A stretch of 7,006 nt of DNA, from the NCBI GenBank assembly GCA_913058025.1, contig CAJXPN010000228.1:1-7006 (forward strand), written 5' to 3'. Of the stretch, positions 1 through 5,154 are shown one piece after another. Position numbers and translations under genes: made by a program. The DNA comes from an uncultured Myxococcales bacterium. GTDB lineage: Bacteria; Myxococcota_A; Bradymonadia; Bradymonadales; Bradymonadaceae. The notes under the pieces are model-generated. The model did no database searches. It saw only the letters and a program-made list of their open reading frames with translations, and was not told the origin of the DNA. Numbering within the stretch: position 1 is the first letter of the stretch; each line of letters starts with the position of its first letter.

Positions 1-23
1 TCGGAGATGTGTATAAGAGACAG
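1..23 (+). other. Sequencing adapter remnant (Nextera/Tn5 mosaic end), not genomic
   Basis: Positions 5-23 read AGATGTGTATAAGAGACAG, the 19-base hyperactive-Tn5 mosaic end used in Nextera libraries. The four preceding bases TCGG match the end of the Read-2 (i7-side) adapter arm, which ends ...GGGCTCGG, rather than the Read-1 arm, which ends ...CAGCGTC. Genomic sequence starts at 24. Any reading frame that crosses this boundary, such as the peptide beginning MCIRDR or the one beginning MYKRQ on the plus strand, is an adapter artefact. The reading rests on an exact match to a known synthetic sequence. Confidence 0.97.
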
Positions 24-489
24 GCATCCCCACGCCGAGGTCCACGGCGAAGGGCCACGCGTCGGGGTCGTCGACCCCGAGGACCGCGCACATCATCAAC
101 CCGACGGTCCCGGCCACTCGGTAGCAGTAGCGCAGGAGCTCGACGTCGTCGGCGAAGCGCACGGGCTCGAGGTCCGAGCGCACTCCAGCGATGAGCTCGC
201 GGGCGCAATCCAGCTCGAGCCCGCGACGGTCTGCGACCTCGAGGAAGACGCTCATCAGCGGGTCGGCCTCGACCTCACCGTCGACCTGGGCCTCGAGCGA
301 CGCGAGGCCCTCGAAGGCCTGCTCGAGGTCTGGGGCTTCGTCGGCGGTGTCGTCGACGAGGCGACAGAACGCGTAGACGACGGCGGCGTCATCGTGGTGC
401 TCGGGCGAGAGGAACCGCGCGGCCCACCGAAACGAGCGCGCCTTATCGCTCATGATCGAGCGACTCTGTTCGATGATCGCGTTCTTCAT
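24..489 (-). CDS. crtB: Phytoene synthase, N-terminal half (cut by contig end)
   Basis: Class I isoprenoid synthase of the squalene/phytoene synthase family. The family condenses two geranylgeranyl diphosphates to phytoene, the first committed step of carotenoid synthesis. The visible protein is 155 residues starting MKNAIIEQSRSIMSDKARSF. It has the first aspartate-rich, Mg-diphosphate-binding motif in YAFCRLVDDTADEA (D46, D47, D50), the family segment YCYRVAGTVGLMMCAVLGV (121-139), and then DLGVGM, where the family normally continues into QLTNI-RDV. That second aspartate motif and the rest of a roughly 280-310 residue protein lie beyond the contig. The start is the ATG at 489, whose last bases overlap the crtI stop (ATGA). 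An AAGGAG ribosome site lies 11 bases upstream inside crtI. An in-frame ATG at 453 is a weaker alternative. Squalene synthase-like HpnC/HpnD is the other option in the family, but coupling to crtI argues for CrtB. Confidence 0.92.
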
Positions 490-2030
490 GACGAGGCACG
501 CTCCTTGGTCAGGTCACCCACGGCGGGCAGCGGGATGCGCGCAGAGGGTGGCGGCGCGTCGACGATGTTGTCGAGCACCTTGGCCGTGCACAGGACGCCC
601 GGCATCCCGGCGCCGGGGTGGGTGCCGGCGCCCACGAAGTAGAGGCCGTCGACGTCCTCGGAGCGGTTGTGGAACCGGAAGTACGCCGACTGAGAGAGCC
701 GGGGCTCGGGGCCGAAGCCCGCGCCGTCGGCCGAGCGGAGCTCGTGCTCGAAGTAGTCGGGCGTCAGGCAGAACTTCGTGTCCAGGTTCTCGAGCAGCCC
801 GGGCACGTAGTGCCGGTCGAGGAAGGTCAGGATCTTGTCGAAGTACGCGTCCTGCTCGGACTCCCAGTCCACGCCCGACTTGTTGTTCGGGACGGGCGAG
901 AGGACGTAGAAGCCCTCGTGACCGGGGGGCGCGAGGCTCGGGTCCGAGCGCGTGGGCGCGTGCATGTAGAGGGAGAAGTCGTCGGCGAGCTCGTAGTTCA
1001 CGAAGATGTCCTCGAGCAGCTCCTTGTAGCGAGGCCCGAGGATGATCGTGTGGTGCGCGAGCTCGGGGTAGGTCTTCTTGGTGCCGAAGTAGCCCACGAA
1101 CAGGCCCATCGACGACTTCACGCGGTCGAGCGCGAGGTCGGTGTGCTTGCGGCGGTGCCTCGGGGCGACCATGTGACGGTACGTGGTCACCGGGTCCGCG
1201 TTCGAGACGACCATCTGACAGGGGATACGCTCACCTGCCTCGGTGCGCACGGCCACGGCCTTGCCGCTGCCGTCGACCTCGATCTCGTCGACGGGGCTGT
1301 TCAGCCGGACCTCGACGTCGAGCTCACCGAGCAAGCGGACGAGCGCCTTGACGACCGAGGTCGTCCCGCCCTTGGGGAAGTGGACGCCCCACTTGCGCTC
1401 GAGCCAGTGGATCATGGCGTAGATGGAGGTCGTCTGGAACGGGTTCCCGCCCACGAGCAGCGGCTGGAACGTGAAGACCTGGCGCAGGCGCGGGTCCTCG
1501 ATGTACTTGGCGACCAGGCCGTAGACCGTGCGCCAGGACTCCAGCTTCATCATCTCGGGGACGATGCTCAGCATGTCCGAGAGCTTGTCGAAGGGCTCGT
1601 CGGCGAGCTTGACGTAGCCGACGTCGAAGATGCGACGCGAGTGGTCGGCGAACTTGTAGTAGCCGTCGACGTCCTTGGGGTTGAACGCGCGGATCTGCTC
1701 GATGAGCCGGTCCTCGTCGCCCACGTAGTCGAAGCGCGAGCCGTCGTCGAACTCGATGCGGTAGAACGGGTCGACCTCCATGAGCTCGTAGTAGTCGCGC
1801 CAGTCGCGGCCCACGAGCTCGAAGAGCTCGTGGAACAGATAGGGGGCCGTGATGACCGTGGGGCCGGCGTCGAACGAGTACCCGTCCTGCAGGTAGACCG
1901 AGGCGCGGCCGCCTGGCTGGTCACGGGCCTCGAGTACGAGCACGGGGTAGCCCTTGGCGCGCATCCTGATGGCGGCCGCGAGGCCTCCGAAACCCGAACC
2001 GATGACGACCACAGGATCGTTTTGACCCAT
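486..2030 (-). CDS. crtI: Phytoene desaturase (CrtI type)
   Basis: FAD-dependent carotenoid desaturase that introduces conjugated double bases-pairs' chemical counterparts, i.e. C=C bonds, into phytoene, giving neurosporene or lycopene-type products; membrane-associated in known members. The 514-residue length is typical of bacterial CrtI. Seen: an N-terminal dinucleotide-binding fold VVVIGSGFGGLAAAIRMRAK (7-26) with GxGxxG at G11-G16, an acidic E34, and DQPGGRA; the CrtI segment YSFDAGPTVITAPYLFHELF; and the C-terminal family signature around 462-485 (GLYFVGAGTHPGAGMPGVL). The start at 2030 is chosen because GGAGG lies six bases before it and the Rossmann fold begins at once. A 27-residue upstream extension to 2111 has no such support and crosses the regulatory region. 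The stop overlaps the crtB start by ATGA. The exact number of desaturations cannot be read from sequence. A related carotene 3,4-desaturase or CrtN-like enzyme is possible, but the crtB neighbour favours phytoene desaturase. Confidence 0.95.
   Translation of the reverse strand: MGQNDPVVVIGSGFGGLAAAIRMRAKGYPVLVLEARDQPGGRASVYLQDGYSFDAGPTVITAPYLFHELFELVGRDWRDYYELMEVDPFYRIEFDDGSRFDYVGDEDRLIEQIRAFNPKDVDGYYKFADHSRRIFDVGYVKLADEPFDKLSDMLSIVPEMMKLESWRTVYGLVAKYIEDPRLRQVFTFQPLLVGGNPFQTTSIYAMIHWLERKWGVHFPKGGTTSVVKALVRLLGELDVEVRLNSPVDEIEVDGSGKAVAVRTEAGERIPCQMVVSNADPVTTYRHMVAPRHRRKHTDLALDRVKSSMGLFVGYFGTKKTYPELAHHTIILGPRYKELLEDIFVNYELADDFSLYMHAPTRSDPSLAPPGHEGFYVLSPVPNNKSGVDWESEQDAYFDKILTFLDRHYVPGLLENLDTKFCLTPDYFEHELRSADGAGFGPEPRLSQSAYFRFHNRSEDVDGLYFVGAGTHPGAGMPGVLCTAKVLDNIVDAPPPSARIPLPAVGDLTKERASS
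501..506 (-). promoter_or_regulatory. Ribosome binding site of crtB
   Basis: On the minus strand AAGGAG lies inside the 3' end of crtI, 11 bases before the crtB ATG at 489. The spacing is slightly long but acceptable. It supports this start over the internal ATG at 453 and fits translational coupling with crtI. Confidence 0.6.
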
Positions 2031-2036
2031 CACTAA

Positions 2037-2041
2037 CCTCC
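2037..2041 (-). promoter_or_regulatory. Ribosome binding site of crtI
   Basis: GGAGG on the minus strand, six bases before the ATG at 2030. This strong Shine-Dalgarno match fixes the crtI start and excludes the longer upstream reading. Confidence 0.85.
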
Positions 2042-2073
2042 AATGTTCCAAGCAAACCGAGCGCGCTGGGGTA

Positions 2074-2090
2074 CCGCGACCGGGTCGCGG
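2074..2090. repeat. 17-base perfect palindrome in the crtI leader
   Basis: CCGCGACC-G-GGTCGCGG: eight-base arms around one central base, 43 bases upstream of the crtI start codon. It could be a protein-binding dyad (operator) or, if transcribed, a hairpin in the crtI 5' UTR. Which one cannot be decided from sequence. Confidence 0.5.
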
Positions 2091-2099
2091 ATCCAGCTC

Positions 2100-2115
2100 G
2101 TGAGCACACACTCAC
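2100..2115. repeat. Inverted repeat GTGAG-N6-CTCAC upstream of crtI
   Basis: Five-base arms GTGAG (2100-2104) and CTCAC (2111-2115) flank CACACA. The site resembles a CRP/FNR-family half-site pair, but the TGTGA to TCA spacing is N8 rather than the classical N6, so I do not call it a CRP site. It lies between two other dyads in the crtI promoter region. Confidence 0.3.
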
Positions 2116-2122
2116 AGATGCA

Positions 2123-2138
2123 CCTACCAAACGGTAGG
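2123..2138. promoter_or_regulatory. Candidate operator CCTACC-N4-GGTAGG upstream of crtI
   Basis: CCTACCAAACGGTAGG has perfect six-base arms separated by four bases, 92 bases upstream of the crtI start. The compact 16-base dyad is the size and shape typically bound by small dimeric helix-turn-helix repressors such as TetR-family proteins. No regulator gene is present in the window, so assignment to a family is inference. No convincing sigma-70 -35/-10 pair is visible beside it. An ECF-type promoter cannot be excluded. Confidence 0.4.
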
Positions 2139-2144
2139 GAGCGT

Positions 2145-2174
2145 GTGAAGATAGAAAAGAAGCGCCTACGGCGC
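2145..2174 (-). terminator. Possible weak intrinsic terminator between the unknown gene and crtI
   Basis: On the minus strand a short hairpin GCGCC-GTA-GGCGC (2174-2162) is followed by the pyrimidine tract TTCTTTTCTATCTTC (2161-2147). The five-pair GC stem is short, but the T-rich tail is notable in this GC-rich DNA. If real, it would end transcription coming from the gene at 2309-3193 before the crtI promoter. Confidence 0.3.
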
Positions 2175-2234
2175 ATCTCTCGTCAGTTATGGATGCACGA
2201 GGTCCCCGCGGGGTTACTCACTGATTGCACGACA

Positions 2235-2278
2235 CGGCGGCGCGGCGCGGTCGGAGCCCCCGATGAGGCGCGCCGCCG
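2235..2278 (-). terminator. Strong stem-loop downstream of the unknown gene, possible terminator
   Basis: Ten-base perfect arms, CGGCGGCGCG (2235-2244) and CGCGCCGCCG (2269-2278), enclose 24 bases that contain a smaller TCGG/CCGA stem (2251-2254 with 2260-2263). It begins about 30 bases after the stop codon of the minus-strand gene ending at 2309. There is no T-tract after it, so it may stabilise the 3' end or aid factor-dependent termination rather than act as a classical intrinsic terminator. Confidence 0.35.
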
Positions 2279-2308
2279 CGTCACACTGGGCGTCTCCCAC
2301 ACGCCGCG

Positions 2309-3193
2309 CTAGACGTCGACGTCCGCCACGTCCACTCGCCGCATGAACCACGCCCTCCCGATGCTCTCGATGTCGTCGATTCCGAGCCCTGTGGTCCCGT
2401 AGCTCCCAGACGTCTCCGCGTAGACCAGGCACCAGCCGTCGTCGCTGACCTCGAGGAGCGTGCCGACCTGATGGCCGTTCCAACCACCCAGGACCTTGAC
2501 AGGCTCGCCGAGCAGCTCGCGCAGGGCCTCGACGGTGAGGTCGTCTCCGGAGAGGGCCTCCTTCGTGGTGTATTGGGAGGGACCGAACGTGGTCAGCACG
2601 TACTCGGAGCGCTCCAGATGCTCGGCGACGTAGGACTTCATCCTCTCTTCGTCCGCGCCACGCGTGTGCATGCCCTCCATCGGGTCGTCCGAGATCTCTT
2701 CGACGCGGTCGCCAGGCCGGCGCGTGGGCCTGTCGCCCCAGGGCGCCGCGTCGTACGTGCCATAGCCGGCCGTGTCCCAGCTCATCCCTGCCTCGAGGTG
2801 GGCGATCCACGCGGGGTGCGTTGGCGTGATGCGGAGCGTCGCGGTGGCTCTGACGTCCGAGTCCCAGAACACCTCGTACCCCTCGTCGCCGTAGAGCGGC
2901 GGTGGGTGGTTCTCCTCGGCGATGATCTCGGACGAGGTCACGAAGCCCGCTGCGTTCGCCGAGATGAAGGACTCCTCGAGGTAGTCGTCGAGGTCCATCT
3001 CCCTCCCGAGCGGCGCGCCGCTCACGGGGGGCTCGTTTTGGAGCGAATACTCGATGAACGGGCCGAACAGGGCGCGCAGCGCGAACGTCAGGTCGTCGGG
3101 CACGGGGCCTGCGTCGGGGTGGACGACTGTGACATCGAGATCCGCGTAGCCGCTCGTGACCGAGGCGATGGTGATGGCGTAGAGTTCGCTCAT
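2309..3193 (-). CDS. Hypothetical protein, 294 residues, no recognised family
   Basis: I do not recognise this protein. It starts MSELYAITIASVTSGYADLD and has no signal peptide, membrane segment or enzyme motif that I can see, so it is probably cytosolic and acidic. The middle is rich in tryptophan, proline and aspartate. The last 65 residues (GWNGHQVGTLLEVSDDGWCLVY onward, ending near IDDIESIGRAWF) look like a small beta-rich domain, in the style of short beta-barrel modules with alternating hydrophobic strands; this is an impression only. The start at 3193 is preferred over an ATG 15 codons upstream because AGAGG lies seven bases before it and the extra residues (MVVFRARTTNPRGLF) would fall in the divergent promoter region. 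It is transcribed away from the leucine-rich-repeat gene across 80 bases and is separated from crtI by 278 bases, so it is probably its own unit. Protein-like composition and codon bias support it as real. Confidence 0.75.
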   Translation of the reverse strand: MSELYAITIASVTSGYADLDVTVVHPDAGPVPDDLTFALRALFGPFIEYSLQNEPPVSGAPLGREMDLDDYLEESFISANAAGFVTSSEIIAEENHPPPLYGDEGYEVFWDSDVRATATLRITPTHPAWIAHLEAGMSWDTAGYGTYDAAPWGDRPTRRPGDRVEEISDDPMEGMHTRGADEERMKSYVAEHLERSEYVLTTFGPSQYTTKEALSGDDLTVEALRELLGEPVKVLGGWNGHQVGTLLEVSDDGWCLVYAETSGSYGTTGLGIDDIESIGRAWFMRRVDVADVDV

Positions 3194-3273
3194 GAAGAGA
3201 CCTCTGGGGTTCGTGGTTCGGGCCCTGAAAACTACCACGCGGCCGACCCGAGCTCGACCGGAGAGACGATCGC
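3194..3273. promoter_or_regulatory. Divergent promoter region with a spaced dyad
   Basis: These 80 bases separate two diverging start codons, so both promoters must lie here or inside the opposite gene. An inverted repeat CGTGGT (3212-3217) / ACCACG (3234-3239) is spaced by 16 bases, about two helical turns from centre to centre. The bases beside the right arm (CTGAAAACT) are the most AT-rich part. No clear -35/-10 hexamers are visible. Ribosome sites: AGAGG for the minus gene and GGAGAG (3260-3265) for the plus gene. Confidence 0.4.
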
Positions 3274-3804
3274 ATGAGCTTCAACGAACGGTTCGGAGAC
3301 ATCCGACACAGGCTGCTCGACCGCCCTACCCCGATGACGTTCGCGCGGGTGTGCAGGTCGCTGCTGGAGATGTGGAAGGAGGCACCGGCGCGGGTGAACG
3401 TCGACGTCGTGCCCTACGTGGCCGAGTCGATGGCCACGTGGCCGGACGAGGTCCTGCGCTACCCTGGCTTCATGGACCCCTACTGGTTGGAGCCGACGGA
3501 GCACGCGCTGGGGCCGCTCGCGTTGATGCGCGAGCTCGACCTGAGCTACCGCTACCTCGGGGCCGGACTGGTCGACGCGTTGGGGAGACAACCCCAGATG
3601 GACGGGCTGCGGCTGCTCGACCTGCGGTCGAACGCGCTCGACGAGGGCGCGCTGCTCGAGCTCGCAGACATGGCCCACCTCACTGGGCTGCGGACGCTGC
3701 GCCTGGGAGGCAACGCGGTCGACGGATCAGGAGAGGTCGCGGGCGCGATCAGGTCCAGCTTCGGCGAGGCCGCATCGTTCGGCGAGCGCGACCAGGTGCG
3801 ATGA
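3274..3804 (+). CDS. Small leucine-rich-repeat protein
   Basis: The 176-residue protein has leucine-rich repeats in its second half: LMRELDLSYRYLG, then GLRLLDLRSNALDEGALLELA, then GLRTLRLGGNAVDGSGEVAGAI. These follow the LxxLxLxxNxL pattern with the roughly 24-28 residue spacing of ribonuclease-inhibitor-like repeats. The first 70 residues (helical, with LLEMWKEAP and PYVAESMATWPDEV) look like the N-terminal companion region found in many myxobacterial LRR proteins; that comparison is from memory. There is no signal peptide or membrane segment, so it is probably cytosolic and used for protein-protein contact. The partner is unknown. GGAGAG lies eight bases before the ATG. With only about three repeats it is short for the class, and no continuation of repeats is visible in other frames after the stop, so it does not look frameshifted. 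It is divergent from the unknown gene at 2309-3193. Confidence 0.8.
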   Translation: MSFNERFGDIRHRLLDRPTPMTFARVCRSLLEMWKEAPARVNVDVVPYVAESMATWPDEVLRYPGFMDPYWLEPTEHALGPLALMRELDLSYRYLGAGLVDALGRQPQMDGLRLLDLRSNALDEGALLELADMAHLTGLRTLRLGGNAVDGSGEVAGAIRSSFGEAASFGERDQVR

Positions 3805-3957
3805 ACGCAGCCCACGGCCGACGGGGCTCGACAGCAGACGAGCCGTCCTGCTAATTTCGAACCTTACCAAGATCTAAATCATACGCCTCCACCACGGCGT
3901 TCTGGCGCGCTTCGTGACGAAGCGCGCTCGACCCCTACTGGACACGCGGCCTCACGA
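3805..3957. other. Intergenic region before the kinase operon
   Basis: This 153-base gap holds an AT-rich island (about 3852-3884) that is unusual in this GC-rich DNA and a plausible place for the kinase promoter. It also holds the palindrome at 3905-3927. No sigma-70 pair with acceptable spacing could be identified by eye. A 17-codon ATG reading frame that overlaps the preceding stop (3801-3854) shows nothing to support it as a gene. Confidence 0.4.
3905..3927. repeat. Perfect 23-base palindrome upstream of the sensor kinase
   Basis: Eleven-base arms GCGCGCTTCGT (3905-3915) and ACGAAGCGCGC (3917-3927) flank one central G. The right end is 30 bases before the kinase ATG. In RNA it would form a very stable hairpin. 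There is no T-tract after it on the plus strand (TCGACCCC follows), so it is not a classical intrinsic terminator of the LRR gene. It may be an operator, a leader hairpin affecting kinase translation, or a factor-dependent terminator. Confidence 0.55.
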
Positions 3958-5154
3958 ATGAACCTCCAGAATCTCCCGTTCGACCTGATCGTCGAGCGAC
4001 TCAATGACGGGGTGTTGATCGTGGGGCTGGACGGCCAGATCGTCTACGCGAACCCTTTGATGCTCGAGATCCTGGGCCACGAGTGGGAGGACGTCGGCGG
4101 CCACACGCTCTTCGACTTCATGTCGCCGGAGTGGGCCGAGCGGGCGCGCGAGAACCTGAAGCGGCGCGCGAAGGGGATCGAAGAGCGCTTCGATCACCAG
4201 TTCCTTCACTCGAGCGGGGCGCCCATCTGGGCGATGGTCTCGACGCGCCTGCTCGAGTTCGAGGACGGCGAGCAGATCTCACTCGTCGCGATCCGGGACA
4301 TCACCGCCCGGCGCAAGGCCGAGCACGAGCTGCGCGCGCTCAAGGAAGAGCTCGAGGAGCGGGTGCTCGAGCGCACGCTCGAGCTCGAGCACGAGGTCCA
4401 GGTGAGGAGGGAGGCCGAGCGTCTCGCGCTCGAGGAGAGCGCGACGAAGACGCGCCTGCTCGCGAACATGTCGCATGAGCTCAGGACCCCGCTCCACACC
4501 ATCATCGGGTACACCGAGCTGATGCTCGAGGAGGAGCACATGGACCCGGACGAGCGCACCCGCGATCTGGAGTACGTGCTCTCGTCGGGTCGCCACCTCC
4601 TCGACATCATCGAGGACATCCTGGACATCTCGAAGGTCGAGGCGGGCGAGGAGACGACGCGGCCCACGGAGTTCCGCCTCACGCATCTCCTGGACGAAGT
4701 CGGCGCGATGCTCTCTCACGCGCTGCGCGAGAACGGCAATGCGTTCCTCATCGACAACCGACTCGAGGACGACGTCGTCCACCTCGATCGCCTGCGCCTC
4801 AAGCAGATCATGCTCAACCTCGTCTCGAACGCGACGCGGTACACGAGGGGCGGCGCCGTGACGGTCAGGCTGGTCGAGTTCGCTGGCGGGCACCTTCGGA
4901 TCGCGGTCGAGGACGAGGGGCGTGGGATCGCGAGCGAGGACATAGGCAGCCTGTTCGAGCCCTTCGTACGCGTGGGCGCGGACGCACACGAGAGCAAGAC
5001 GGGGACCGGCCTCGGGCTCGCGATCACGAAGCGGTATTGCGAGATGATGGGGGGCAAGATTCGAGCGGTAAGTGAGTTGGGGCGAGGTTCGACCTTCACG
5101 GTCGAGTTGCCCAGAGTGTTGAACGATGCACAAGCAGTGGAGAAGACGACATGA
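3958..5154 (+). CDS. Soluble PAS-domain sensor histidine kinase
   Basis: Autophosphorylating two-component sensor kinase, 398 residues, with no membrane segment, so it senses a cytosolic signal. Domains in order: one PAS domain (about 5-118, with NDGVLIVGLDGQIVYANPLM and the C-terminal RDITARRKAEHEL linker); a charged coiled coil (about 118-165) rich in Leu-Glu; a HisKA dimerisation domain with H-box ANMSHELRTPLHTIIGY, phosphoacceptor H173; and a HATPase_c domain with N-box LKQIMLNLVSNATRYT (N291), G1 DEGRGI (D319, G321), F-box LFEPFVR and G2 GTGLGLAI (349-356). All catalytic motifs are intact. PAS ligand or cofactor is unknown; no cysteine or histidine pattern indicating flavin or haem is evident. 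The ATG at 3958 fits the start of the PAS fold, but no good Shine-Dalgarno precedes it. The stop overlaps the hydrolase start by ATGA. No response regulator or receiver domain is in the window, so the phosphotransfer partner is elsewhere. Confidence 0.95.
   Translation: MNLQNLPFDLIVERLNDGVLIVGLDGQIVYANPLMLEILGHEWEDVGGHTLFDFMSPEWAERARENLKRRAKGIEERFDHQFLHSSGAPIWAMVSTRLLEFEDGEQISLVAIRDITARRKAEHELRALKEELEERVLERTLELEHEVQVRREAERLALEESATKTRLLANMSHELRTPLHTIIGYTELMLEEEHMDPDERTRDLEYVLSSGRHLLDIIEDILDISKVEAGEETTRPTEFRLTHLLDEVGAMLSHALRENGNAFLIDNRLEDDVVHLDRLRLKQIMLNLVSNATRYTRGGAVTVRLVEFAGGHLRIAVEDEGRGIASEDIGSLFEPFVRVGADAHESKTGTGLGLAITKRYCEMMGGKIRAVSELGRGSTFTVELPRVLNDAQAVEKTT
5139..5143 (+). promoter_or_regulatory. 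Ribosome binding site of the hydrolase
   Basis: GGAGA inside the last codons of the kinase gene, seven bases before the ATG at 5151. It supports the overlapping start and coupled translation with the kinase. Confidence 0.65.

Noticed and set aside
7..642. A 211-residue plus-strand frame starting MCIRDR
   Set aside because: It begins inside adapter sequence and is antisense to the crtB fragment and the end of crtI.
618..2036. A 472-residue plus-strand open frame
   Set aside because: It lies antisense over crtI and gives a low-complexity Val/Glu/Arg/Leu-rich product with no motifs; crtI on the other strand has clear family signatures. Long antisense frames are usual in GC-rich DNA.
2031..2111. 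N-terminal extension of CrtI by 27 residues
   Set aside because: There is no ribosome site at 2111, the extension crosses the palindrome at 2074-2090, and GGAGG before 2030 marks the natural start.
2100..2115. A CRP binding site
   Set aside because: The half-sites resemble TGTGA/TCACA, but the spacing is eight rather than six bases and the outer bases do not match well.
2214..3302. A 362-residue minus-strand frame overlapping the unknown gene
   Set aside because: It is very Arg-rich and low in complexity, and it would overlap the divergent LRR start. The 2309-3193 frame has balanced composition and a ribosome site.
3801..3854. A 17-codon gene overlapping the LRR stop by ATGA
   Set aside because: It is too short, has no ribosome site of its own and no recognisable product. 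It is the tail of a shadow frame.
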